This document shows, piece after piece, positions 1 to 5,612 of a stretch of DNA of 6,061 nucleotides (position 1 is the first letter of the stretch; each line of letters opens with the position of its first letter). The notes under the pieces were generated by a model that saw only the letters and a program-made list of their open reading frames with translations, was not told the origin of the DNA and ran no database searches. The position numbers and the translations under genes are program-made. Source of the stretch: an uncultured Acidimicrobiia bacterium (lineage in GTDB: Bacteria; Actinomycetota; Acidimicrobiia; Spongiisociales; JAENVV01); contig CAJQPD010000275.1 of NCBI GenBank assembly GCA_905480085.1, positions 1-6,061 of the forward strand, read 5' to 3'.

Positions 1-1005
1 CACGTTCTGTACGGCGCTGATGACGAGAGCGGCCTGCGGGCCATCATTGCCATTCATTCGACTGCCCTCGGGCCCGCCCTGGGTGGCACCCGTTTTTATC
101 CGTACGCCTCCGACGACGAAGCGCTTCGAGACGTCTTGCGCCTCTCCAAGGGGATGACCCTCAAGAACGCCGCAGCAGGACTCGATCACGGCGGCGGAAA
201 GGCAGTCATTATCGGGGACCCCCGCCAGATCAAGACCGAGGCTCTTCTCCTGGCCTACGGCCGGTTGATCGAGTCGCTGGGTGGCCGGTACGTCACGGCC
301 GAGGATGTCGGGACCACAATCGAGGACATGGAATGCGTCCGGCGCGAGACCCGGTGGGTCACTGGAACCTCTACCTCTCACGGTGGCTCAGGCGATCCGT
401 CTCCTGCGACAGCGTTGGGGGTCTTTTCCTCGATGGTGGCAGCAGCCGAATACACATTTGGGTCGTCGGATCTGGCTGGTAGGAGAGTGGCCGTGCAAGG
501 CGTCGGTAAGGTCGGTTATGCATATGTGGGTCTGCTCGTCGAAGCTGGGGCCGAGGTGTTAGTGGCCGATGTATGGGAACCGGCGGTCGATCGTGCGGTG
601 GAAGACTTCGGGGTAAAGGCGATTCCTCATGAGGAGATCCTGTTTGTTGATGTTGATGTTGTCTCTCCGTGTGCCATGGGCGAAGTACTGAGCGCCGACA
701 CAATTCCGCGACTCAACTGTCGACTCGTGGTCGGCTCTGCGAATAACCAACTCGCCCACGATGACGACGCCGATCGCCTTCTGGATCAGGGAATTGTTTA
801 TGTCCCTGACTTCGTAGCGAACGCGGGTGGCGTGATCAATGTCGCCGACGAGCTACATGGTTATGACAGGGACCGGGTGATGCGCAAGGTGCGAGGGCTC
901 GGTGAGCGCACGAAGGACATTCTCGAGTCGGCGAGAACCCTGTCGATCACCCCGAATGAAGCGGCCATTCGAATTGCCATGGCCCGGATCGAAGCAGTCA
1001 GCTAG
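1..1005 (+). CDS. Leucine/valine-type amino acid dehydrogenase (5' partial)
   Basis: NAD-dependent oxidative deamination of a branched-chain amino acid to its 2-oxo acid and ammonium; cytosolic. The frame is open from base 1 and gives 334 residues (residue 1 = base 1). Aligned by eye to Bacillus leucine dehydrogenase with an offset of 13, every landmark falls in place: ALGG (G28, G29 = Gly41/42), K55 in MTLKN (Lys68), K67 in GGGK (Lys80, catalytic), D102 in TAEDVGT (Asp115). The Rossmann loop GVGKVG is at 167-172, with the NAD-selecting acid D190 (Asp203). About 13 N-terminal residues therefore lie off the left edge. The pocket equivalents of Leu40, Ala113, Val291 and Val294 are L27, A100, V278 and V281, the aliphatic set; phenylalanine dehydrogenases carry Gly and Leu at the second and fourth positions. 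Leu versus Val preference cannot be decided, so I give no symbol. No other gene here shares its pathway. The internal TTG at 136 is not the start, because conserved sequence precedes it. Confidence 0.95.
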   Translation, partial: HVLYGADDESGLRAIIAIHSTALGPALGGTRFYPYASDDEALRDVLRLSKGMTLKNAAAGLDHGGGKAVIIGDPRQIKTEALLLAYGRLIESLGGRYVTAEDVGTTIEDMECVRRETRWVTGTSTSHGGSGDPSPATALGVFSSMVAAAEYTFGSSDLAGRRVAVQGVGKVGYAYVGLLVEAGAEVLVADVWEPAVDRAVEDFGVKAIPHEEILFVDVDVVSPCAMGEVLSADTIPRLNCRLVVGSANNQLAHDDDADRLLDQGIVYVPDFVANAGGVINVADELHGYDRDRVMRKVRGLGERTKDILESARTLSITPNEAAIRIAMARIEAVS

Positions 1006-1009
1006 AGCG

Positions 1010-1153
1010 GGACTCCGATCGAGCGACAAATTCCTCAGAGATGACGGCCCCAGGATGGCCGCGATTCGTCTTGCCCGTCTGGGGCGGCCTGTCAAGAAGA
1101 TGGTCGGTGGGATCGAAGGCTGGGAGGACGAGGGCTTCTCGTTGACGCGGTGA
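1010..1153 (+). pseudogene. Rhodanese-domain C-terminal remnant
   Basis: Frame 2, directly after the dehydrogenase stop. The last ~35 residues read like the end of a rhodanese (sulfurtransferase) domain: AAIRLARLGRP, then VKKMVGGIEGW and EDEGFSL, ending at TGA 1151-1153. In the family this segment follows the active-site loop with its catalytic cysteine (commonly CxGxxR or, in this subgroup, CNGA-like). Here the preceding residues are FLRDDGPRM, with no cysteine. Further upstream the frame only runs through the dehydrogenase as a shadow, and the other frames show no continuation of the domain. A full domain is ~100-120 residues, so roughly two thirds is missing. An ATG at 1055 would give only 32 residues and has no Shine-Dalgarno. 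I read it as a decayed fragment left by a deletion next to the dehydrogenase. A tiny expressed protein is possible but unlikely. Confidence 0.7.
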
Positions 1154-1164
1154 CTGGGGCGTCA
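1143..1164. repeat. Inverted repeat before the amidase gene
   Basis: TGACGC (1143-1148) and GCGTCA (1159-1164) are perfect 6-bp arms around a 10-nt loop. No T-run follows, so it is not a clear intrinsic terminator. It sits ~20 bp before the amidase start and could be an operator, but 6-bp arms with a free loop length are expected by chance in a window this size. Confidence 0.2.
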
Positions 1165-1169
1165 TCGCC

Positions 1170-1175
1170 TAGCCT
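1170..1175 (+). promoter_or_regulatory. Candidate -10 (TAGCCT) for near-leaderless amidase mRNA
   Basis: TAGCCT fits the actinobacterial TANNNT -10 pattern and ends 9 nt before the GTG at 1185. No Shine-Dalgarno lies between them, so a leaderless or 1-3 nt leader transcript is plausible. A TTGACG at 1142-1147 is too far away (22-bp spacer) to be its normal -35 partner. The same hexamer occurs before the GTG at 5613. Confidence 0.35.
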
Positions 1176-1184
1176 TTCCTGTCA

Positions 1185-1952
1185 GTGATTGGTCGTCGTA
1201 GATTCTTGAAAATTGTGTTGGGTCTCGGAGCATCGGGCGTGGGTTTGGAATGGCTCCGCCGCAACGAGGTGCCGGCCCCCGTCACTCTCGGGCAGGCCAG
1301 CTTTGGGGTGGCGTCGGCCAGCACCACGAGTACCAGTCCGGTGCAGCCTCCCGATCCCCTCACACCGGTTCAGGTTGCAGTCATTCCGAAGTCGGCCTGG
1401 GGAGCCGCCCCGGTTGCCGGTACATTCGGCGAACACCAGATCACCCGCATAACGGTTCATCACAGCGGCGCGCTTCTCGAGGACAACCAGAATGCACCCC
1501 AGAGACTGCGCGACCACCAGGCATACCACCAGACCGACCAAGCTTGGCCAGACCTCGCCTATCACTACGTCGTTGATCGCAACGGGCACGTGTATGAAGG
1601 GCGTCCGGTGTGGGCAGTCGGTGACACCAACACCAATTACGACCCGACCGGTCACTTTCTGATCTGTTGTGAGGGTCAGTTCAACGATCAGGCACCGACC
1701 GAAGAGCAGCTCGAGGCTGCTGCTGGATTGGCGGCCTGGGCTTCGGCCAGATTTACCGTCGGCCTTGACACCGTGGTGGGCCATCGGGACGTTGCCAGCA
1801 CGTCGTGTCCGGGGGATGCGCTTTACGCGGACCTGGGCGAGGTCGTCGCCCGGGCGCACCGTTTGTACGATGGCCCGGGTGTTGACCTATTGACGTTGGA
1901 CGACCAGTTCGCAGTCGGCCTGGTAGCCGACATCGAAAGTGGCCGGGTTTAG
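1185..1952 (+). CDS. Tat-exported N-acetylmuramoyl-L-alanine amidase (Amidase_2/PGRP fold)
   Basis: Predicted zinc hydrolase that cuts the bond between N-acetylmuramic acid and L-alanine in peptidoglycan, acting outside the membrane. 255 aa from GTG 1185, the first start codon after an in-frame TAG at 1170. The N-terminus has a twin-arginine motif, RRRFLK (R4, R5, then F7-L8-K9), a short hydrophobic stretch (10-21) and a possible cleavage site after ASA (43-45). A Thr/Ser/Pro linker (46-60) leads to the amidase domain, ~68-225. Zinc ligands are one of H92/H93 (VHHSG), H200 (GHRD) and C208 (SCPGD); the 8-residue His-to-Cys spacing is that of T7 lysozyme and PGRPs. The catalytic tyrosine is probably Y126 (AYHYVVD), followed by VYEGR. 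No SH3, LysM or other wall-binding domain is visible. There is no Shine-Dalgarno. It converges with the lipoprotein gene at 1959 with a 6-bp gap and no terminator between, so the transcripts probably overlap at their 3' ends. Recycling, remodelling or defence roles cannot be separated. Confidence 0.92.
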   Translation: MIGRRRFLKIVLGLGASGVGLEWLRRNEVPAPVTLGQASFGVASASTTSTSPVQPPDPLTPVQVAVIPKSAWGAAPVAGTFGEHQITRITVHHSGALLEDNQNAPQRLRDHQAYHQTDQAWPDLAYHYVVDRNGHVYEGRPVWAVGDTNTNYDPTGHFLICCEGQFNDQAPTEEQLEAAAGLAAWASARFTVGLDTVVGHRDVASTSCPGDALYADLGEVVARAHRLYDGPGVDLLTLDDQFAVGLVADIESGRV

Positions 1953-1958
1953 GCGAAC

Positions 1959-2878
1959 CTATCGAGGGGTAGCCGGGTCGGTCTCGCCGTATACATCGGG
2001 GCTGTTCTCATACGCGCTGGCTTCCAAGGCAAGGGCCTTGACACGAACCTCGGCGAGTCCTGCTTCGTCGAGCATGATGATCTCGATCAGCTCCAATTCC
2101 TCCTGGGTGGCGTCGTTGTCTCGAAATCCGACCTTGATGTTGCCGATTCCCTCTGCGTAATACTTCAGCTGCACACCCTCTTCGCGCTCGTCCAGCGCCC
2201 ATTCGGCGATGATGAGGGTGTTCGGATAACAACCGGTCGCTACGCAGGTTTCGCCCGTGAGGGCGTCGATCTGCCCGCGATCAGTCCATTCGACAGCCGG
2301 TCCCCATCCCTGGGCGTAGCTCGGTGTTCCGGTTTGCGGGTCGGCCTTCATGATGTAGCCGGCCTGGCTACCTTCTAGCCCGGCCAGCCAGGTGGGGGCC
2401 AGCACCATTTCGCCTTCTTCGTACTCTTCGGGGTACTCACCGAGATGCCACACGTTGCCGTCGTCGTCCTGAGCAAAAAACGCCAACTCCGCTTCGACAA
2501 GTTCGCCGTCGCTGTAGTCCTCGTCCCAGCGGACGACCACCGGAACCCCATCGATCGTCTTCGTCAGGTCGGTGACGGTGAACACGATGCGATGATGGAC
2601 CTCTTCACCCTCATCCATGGTGTTACCTTCGAAGACCAGCTGGGTACCCGGGGTGAGCGGAAACCACGGATTGTCGACATTCAACGGATCGCTGAAAGTC
2701 GCCGTCCCGATGTCGGGAAGATCTTCCCCCTCGTCGGGGATCTCAACGTTGTCGGTCCCGGTGGTCGTTGTTTCGGTGGATGTTCCGGAACCAGTGTCAG
2801 GAACCGGATCGGCCTCCCCGCCACATCCGACCAACACCAGTGCCATCCCGCCATGAAGACGAAACGTACAAGTTTCAT
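1959..2878 (-). CDS. Secreted lipoprotein of unknown function, frameshifted in its signal peptide
   Basis: I do not know this protein's function. It resembles a conserved family of secreted proteins with the pattern N-P-[WY]-FPL-x-PGT, then dGvPvvV, a dG-lvE strand, AqDdDGNVWhlGE and aG--GsqaGyiM; these are visible here as NPWFPLTPGTQL, FFAQDDDGNVWHLGE and GSQAGYIM. A lipobox, LVGC (Cys codon 2823-2825), is followed by an acidic Thr/Ser-rich linker, so the mature part is ~288 residues tethered to the outer face of the membrane. Two cysteines in GETCVATGCYP could form a disulfide. The likely start is ATG 2878, preceded by GGGAGGG at 2883-2889 and giving MKLVRFVFMAG, a good lipoprotein n-region. 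However, that frame does not continue into the lipobox: one base is missing near 2847-2849. The body frame runs on upstream only to an ATG at 2918 with an unsuitable N-terminus, or starts at ATG 2846, seven residues before the Cys. Restoring one base gives a normal 306-residue lipoprotein. The cause may be a sequencing error, a recent mutation or, least likely, recoding. Confidence 0.8.
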
Positions 2879-2882
2879 CAGT

Positions 2883-2889
2883 CCCTCCC
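2883..2889 (-). promoter_or_regulatory. Strong Shine-Dalgarno for the lipoprotein start at 2878
   Basis: On the minus strand this reads GGGAGGG, four bases (ACTG) before ATG 2876-2878. It is among the best ribosome binding sites in the window and argues that translation starts at 2878, in a different frame from the lipoprotein body. A possible -10 (TAGGCT on the minus strand, 2903-2908) lies at a fitting distance upstream, but no matching -35 is evident. Confidence 0.75.
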
Positions 2890-2902
2890 TTTGTCCCGTC
2901 TG

Positions 2903-2908
2903 AGCCTA
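2903..2908 (-). promoter_or_regulatory. Candidate -10 (TAGGCT) for the lipoprotein gene
   Basis: TAGGCT on the minus strand matches TANNNT. A start site ~7 nt downstream (near 2896) would give a leader of about 18 nt that contains the Shine-Dalgarno at 2883-2889. No convincing -35 is seen 16-18 bp upstream, so this is tentative. Confidence 0.3.
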
Positions 2909-3027
2909 TCGAACTCAATCACTCTCGGCGCGACGAAGCACCTGAACTTCTTGCAAAAACGGCCGAGTTCCTCGACTGTTCACCGTTTTACGGGAAGCCC
3001 CAGCCTGGGCCTGTGGTTGAAGCCTCT

Positions 3028-3032
3028 GGAGG
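3028..3032 (+). promoter_or_regulatory. Shine-Dalgarno GGAGG fixing the DM13 gene start
   Basis: GGAGG lies 5 nt before GTG 3038-3040. It selects this GTG over the much longer open frame that reaches back to 2768, whose upstream part overlaps the divergent lipoprotein gene and has no protein-like composition. Confidence 0.8.
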
Positions 3033-3037
3033 TGCTT

Positions 3038-3619
3038 GTGAAAGAACTGCTGAAACGTCCCATCGCTCGTTGGGTAGTAGGAGTCGGGTTTATCTCCGGG
3101 TTGGCGGCCGCCTGGTACTTGATCTCGCCGTTGTTCATCACGAATGAGGTCGATGATGCATTCCCTATGGCCGCCTCGGCTCTAGTTCCCGATAACATGA
3201 CGCCTGCCGAGGTCGAAGCCGAGAGGGTGAAAGAGACAGATTCGCCGTCGGTCGAGACCACAGATGCCATGCCAGCCGACACGCCGACGGTGCTCGCCAC
3301 CGGCCCATTTATGGACGCGGACAACTTCCACAAGGGCAGTGGCACCGCCACCCTTTATTCACTGGCCGACGGATCGAACGTCGTGCGTCTTGAAGAATTC
3401 GAGGTCACCAACGGCCCGGACCTGCATGTGCTGCTGTCAACCAGTGACGATCCGGCAGCCGACCTCGGTGAGTACCTCGACCTCGGTTCGCTGAAGGGAA
3501 ACGTCGGCAACCAGAACTACGACATTCCAGCCGATGTCGACGTCTCCCTCTACCGGTCGGTGATTATCTACTGCGACCCGTTCCACGTGTTGTTCGCGAG
3601 CGCCTTATTGAGTTTCTAG
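3038..3619 (+). CDS. Membrane-anchored DM13-domain protein
   Basis: 193 aa from GTG 3038. Residues 1-11 are basic (KELLKRPIAR), ~12-33 form one hydrophobic segment (WVVGVGFISGLAAAWYLISP), then comes an acidic, low-complexity linker (~36-86), and a DM13 domain fills ~87-192. Domain marks are GPFMDADNFHKGSGTA, the strand RLEEFEVTNGPDLHVLLS, YLDLGSLKGNVGNQNYDIP, and the closing CDPFHVLFASALL with Cys179. With a basic N-terminus the topology should be N-in, with the domain outside the membrane. The DM13 family has been proposed, from sequence analysis, to bind a redox cofactor through its conserved cysteine and take part in extracytoplasmic electron transfer; no function is shown by this sequence itself. 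It is divergent from the lipoprotein gene with ~160 bp between starts, so shared control is possible. No partner such as a DOMON or cytochrome gene is visible in the window. Confidence 0.9.
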   Translation: MKELLKRPIARWVVGVGFISGLAAAWYLISPLFITNEVDDAFPMAASALVPDNMTPAEVEAERVKETDSPSVETTDAMPADTPTVLATGPFMDADNFHKGSGTATLYSLADGSNVVRLEEFEVTNGPDLHVLLSTSDDPAADLGEYLDLGSLKGNVGNQNYDIPADVDVSLYRSVIIYCDPFHVLFASALLSF

Positions 3620-3908
3620 TCGCGATCGATTGCGCCCCATAGCGCTGCCGTCACTCCCTGTTGCCGGCACTCCATCGTGGAGGCGATTGATCGAGATCGC
3701 AGTCGATCTCAGTTGAGCTTGCCCTCGGTAATGGCGATGTCGAGATCAACTTGGCCGACACCCATGTGTAGTGGTTCTGCTCGCCAAACCAGAATCTTTG
3801 AATTTTCTTTGGGATCTTAATGCTGAGTTAATTTGCCGGCCCCATATTTCGCTTCACAAGGGATTTGGTGCAGCCAGGAGGCCGATGGCAGGATTGAGGG
3901 GGCAGGTC
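3620..3908. other. Gene-poor intergenic stretch, partly AT-rich
   Basis: 289 bp between the ends of the converging DM13 and DUF1801 genes. I see no convincing gene. It contains the 18-bp inverted repeat at 3693-3710, an AT-rich patch at about 3790-3855 that stands out from the GC-rich surroundings, and a 35-codon open stretch on the minus strand (3709-3816, opened by a stop codon and without a good start) that reads somewhat protein-like (ending VDLDIAITEGKLN) but matches nothing I recognise. It may be a decayed gene end. Terminators for the two converging genes should lie here, but none has the classic GC stem plus T-run. Confidence 0.5.
3693..3710. terminator. Perfect hairpin downstream of the DM13 gene (weak terminator candidate)
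   Basis: GAGATCG, loop CAGT, CGATCTC: 7-bp perfect arms and a tetraloop, 73 bp after the DM13 stop. No T-run follows on either strand, so an intrinsic terminator is uncertain. It could equally be a protein-binding palindrome or chance; one or two such hairpins are expected in 6 kb. Confidence 0.25.
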
Positions 3909-4346
3909 CTATCTAGCTGACTTAGCCATGGCGACAAACTCATCCATCGACATCGAGGCGATGGCATCGCCAACCACTTCCAGTGGTAGCTCGCCGAGTC
4001 GCCGGAAACGAACGCAGCTTTTTCCACAGTCGTAACGCTTTCCCGTGGCCGCGTAGGCCGCTTCGAACCGTTCCCGGTGTGAGTCTGAGACGTAGATGGC
4101 TGACAGATAGACGGCCATGTGGTTCTTCTGGCTGGCCAGGGCGGCGTACATGAGCGGTTGCTTGTTGTAGGTATCGGGGTATACGTCGAGTGGGACGACA
4201 TAGGCGATCATGCCAAATCCCATCGTCTCGACATAGCCTCCTGGAAGGCGTCGAAGAATCTCGTTTCGGACGGTCTCGATGGCTTCCCGCCGCTCGGGTG
4301 AAAGCTCGGCGAGGTATTGGCTTACGGTCCTGGCGTCCGATTTCAT
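3909..4346 (-). CDS. DUF1801 family protein
   Basis: 145 aa from ATG 4346, a soluble, cytoplasmic-type protein with no signal peptide or membrane segment. The family marks run in order: a helical start (VSQYLAELSPERREAIETVR, 8-27), LPGGYVETMGFGMIAYVVP (34-52), YNKQPLMYAALASQKNHMAVYL (60-81), a helix with HRERFEAAYAATGKR (90-104), then YDCGKSCVRFRRLGELPL (105-122) and a C-terminal helix. The biochemical function of the family is not established to my knowledge; it is related to YdhG/YdeI-like proteins. C107 and C111 form a CxxxC; the first position is often not cysteine in the family, so this pair is not a family signature. The start sits 10 nt after the MFS stop (TAA 4357-4359) on the same strand, with no Shine-Dalgarno, so translation probably depends on coupling with the MFS gene. 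The frame extends further upstream to 4409, but that part overlaps the transporter and does not look like the family. Confidence 0.88.
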   Translation of the reverse strand: MKSDARTVSQYLAELSPERREAIETVRNEILRRLPGGYVETMGFGMIAYVVPLDVYPDTYNKQPLMYAALASQKNHMAVYLSAIYVSDSHRERFEAAYAATGKRYDCGKSCVRFRRLGELPLEVVGDAIASMSMDEFVAMAKSAR

Positions 4347-4356
4347 GGTTTGAAGG

Positions 4357-5517
4357 TTACGCGACCGGCACGCCTCGTGTCCGCACGGTTGCGACCAATC
4401 CGGCGGCAACGAGCAGGCTGATACCGGTCACGTTCCAGGCGGCCTGATATGAGCGATTTTCGATCAGCCAACCGAACAGCGCCGGGCCGGCACCCGCCCC
4501 CAGGAAGATTCCCGCCTGGGTGATGGCAGTAGATCCGGCGGGACGACCGGCGTTGGCCCGCACCACGCCGTAAGTCAGCAACCCCGGCCATGCCCATCCC
4601 GTTGAGAATGCTGCCAGGGTGATCGCCGCGAACCAGATCGAATGGCTGGTACCGAGCGCAAAGAAACACGCCGCGCCAAGAACCGACAGCCAGATCATGA
4701 ACCCGAGACCGCTCGCCCCGGTCCGATCGGCCAGGTGCCCGTACGTTGCCCTGGCGACGATCGTCGTGAGCGAAGCGACCGCCAGCAGCGTGCCGGCATC
4801 GGCCTCCGAGAAACCATATGCGATGGCCGCATCGACATGGAAGGTTCCCAGGATCCCGGCCGCCAGGGTGGCGAAGCCACTCCCGATTCCCAGGACGACC
4901 AGCCAGCGCGACGTCATCGGCGTTCGTGGCTCGGTCGGTTGGGTGTCAATCGGTCGACCGGTATCGGTGGGGATCAGCCAGTACACCCCGACGGCGATCA
5001 TCGCGCCGAATGCGTAGGCCCACTGCCATCCGAGCGTCAGTACGACCGCAGGGATGGCGATCCCGGCCAGGAAGCTGGCGGTGGGAATCCCGGCGTGTTT
5101 GATACCGAAGACGAGGCCACGGCGATCCTCGGGGATGTGCCGCGCCAGGGCGAGGTTGGCGGCCGGGTTGGCGGCACCGTAGGTTGCCGCGGCGACGGCC
5201 AGGACGACTCCGAGCGTCCAGATGTTGCGAACTGCCGTCGCTACCACCAGGAGAAGGATTGATGCCACGATCGCATTGAATCGCATCGTTCGGCGCCATC
5301 CGACGCGTTCCACCAGATTGCCGATCCTTGAAGACGAAACCGCCGCCGTAAGGAAGTAGATCGACGTGAGGATGCCCAGCTTCTGGGGACCGTATCCGAT
5401 ATCGGGGCCGGCCTGGGCGATGGCAGCGGCCGTGATGAAGGCGGGGAGCGTCGAGACCGTTATCACCAGAACGGCGCTGGCAATGAGTCGCCAGTCGAGA
5501 TCTGATACTGCTGTCAT
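4357..5517 (-). CDS. MFS transporter
   Basis: Inner-membrane secondary transporter of the major facilitator superfamily; substrate unknown. 386 aa from ATG 5517 (MTAVSDLDWR), typical for a compact 12-helix MFS protein. Helix 1 is at ~11-34. The loop 2-3 motif appears as GNLVERVGWRRTM (66-78), followed by helices at ~80-97 and ~100-122. Helix 5 carries the common GIKHAGIPTASFLAG pattern (138-152). A hydrophilic central loop (~184-203, rich in Pro, Thr and acidic residues) divides the two halves, and the second half repeats motif A as GHLADRTG (260-267). The last helices are ~336-350 and ~361-378. The open frame reaches ATG 5586, but those 23 extra residues (GTYLRPLNSACGHG...) cover the promoter palindromes and do not look like MFS sequence, so I choose 5517; no clear Shine-Dalgarno precedes either. 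The gene is followed by the DUF1801 gene, probably co-transcribed, and is divergent from the gene at 5613. Confidence 0.93.
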   Translation of the reverse strand: MTAVSDLDWRLIASAVLVITVSTLPAFITAAAIAQAGPDIGYGPQKLGILTSIYFLTAAVSSSRIGNLVERVGWRRTMRFNAIVASILLLVVATAVRNIWTLGVVLAVAAATYGAANPAANLALARHIPEDRRGLVFGIKHAGIPTASFLAGIAIPAVVLTLGWQWAYAFGAMIAVGVYWLIPTDTGRPIDTQPTEPRTPMTSRWLVVLGIGSGFATLAAGILGTFHVDAAIAYGFSEADAGTLLAVASLTTIVARATYGHLADRTGASGLGFMIWLSVLGAACFFALGTSHSIWFAAITLAAFSTGWAWPGLLTYGVVRANAGRPAGSTAITQAGIFLGAGAGPALFGWLIENRSYQAAWNVTGISLLVAAGLVATVRTRGVPVA

Positions 5518-5519
5518 TT

Positions 5520-5532
5520 CGCCAGTCTGGCG
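5520..5532. repeat. 13-bp palindrome touching the MFS start
   Basis: CGCCAG T CTGGCG: perfect 6-bp arms around one base, ending 2 bp before the MFS ATG (5515-5517). In the mRNA it would form no stable hairpin, because the loop is a single base, so protein binding is the more sensible role. About one or two such palindromes are expected by chance in 6 kb. Its CCAG/CTGG ends are shared with the longer palindrome at 5578-5596. Confidence 0.3.
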
Positions 5533-5565
5533 TGCGCCGTGCCCGCATGCCGAATTCAGCGGCCG

Positions 5566-5571
5566 AAGGTA
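5566..5571 (-). promoter_or_regulatory. Candidate -10 (TACCTT) for the MFS operon
   Basis: TACCTT on the minus strand matches TANNNT and would set a start site near 5559, giving a ~40-nt leader. The -35 position would fall inside the palindrome at 5578-5596. No canonical -35 hexamer is present. Confidence 0.3.
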
Positions 5572-5577
5572 GGTCCC

Positions 5578-5596
5578 CCAGATCAAGTTGATCTGG
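5578..5596. promoter_or_regulatory. Perfect 19-bp palindrome, probable operator of the divergent promoters
   Basis: CCAGATCAA G TTGATCTGG: 9-bp arms that are exact reverse complements around a single central base. It lies between the MFS start (5517) and the GTG at 5613, exactly where the -35 regions of both divergent promoters are expected. For a fixed centre length about 0.02 such palindromes are expected by chance in 6 kb. The odd length and single-base centre fit a dimeric helix-turn-helix regulator; the family cannot be told, and no regulator gene is in the window. It is not a terminator: no coding region ends here. Confidence 0.65.
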
Positions 5597-5599
5597 CGG

Positions 5600-5605
5600 T
5601 AGCCT
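5600..5605 (+). promoter_or_regulatory. Candidate -10 (TAGCCT) for a leaderless mRNA starting at GTG 5613
   Basis: TAGCCT fits TANNNT, with 7 nt between it and GTG 5613, the expected distance from a -10 to a transcription start. No Shine-Dalgarno precedes the GTG, consistent with leaderless translation, which is common in actinobacteria. The -35 position would be about 5577-5582, at the left edge of the palindrome. Confidence 0.45.
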
Positions 5606-5612
5606 GCGCGGC

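Noticed and set aside
1142..1175. TTGACG (1142) and TAGCCT (1170) as a standard -35/-10 pair for the amidase
   Set aside because: The spacer is 22 bp, well outside the usual 16-18 bp, so the TTGACG is probably unrelated.
1182..1859. 225-codon minus-strand open frame opposite the amidase
   Set aside because: It is a shadow of the amidase gene: Arg/Gly/Val-rich, with no recognisable domain, while the + frame carries all amidase motifs.
2999..3009. CCCAGCCTGGG palindrome upstream of the DM13 gene as a third operator of the CCAG/CTGG type
   Set aside because: Arms are only 5 bp; about six such palindromes are expected by chance in 6 kb, so similarity to the 5578-5596 site is not evidence.
2768..3037. 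90-codon upstream extension of the DM13 frame
   Set aside because: It overlaps the 5' end of the divergent lipoprotein gene, has no protein-like composition, and a GGAGG-preceded GTG at 3038 gives a natural N-terminus with a membrane anchor.
3709..3816. Small protein gene on the minus strand in the intergenic stretch
   Set aside because: The frame opens with a stop codon, the first ATG leaves 18 residues, and no ribosome binding site is present; at most it is a remnant.
5518..5586. 23-residue N-terminal extension of the MFS transporter from ATG 5586
   Set aside because: It lies over the promoter palindromes, has no Shine-Dalgarno and does not resemble an MFS N-terminus; ATG 5517 puts helix 1 at the usual distance.
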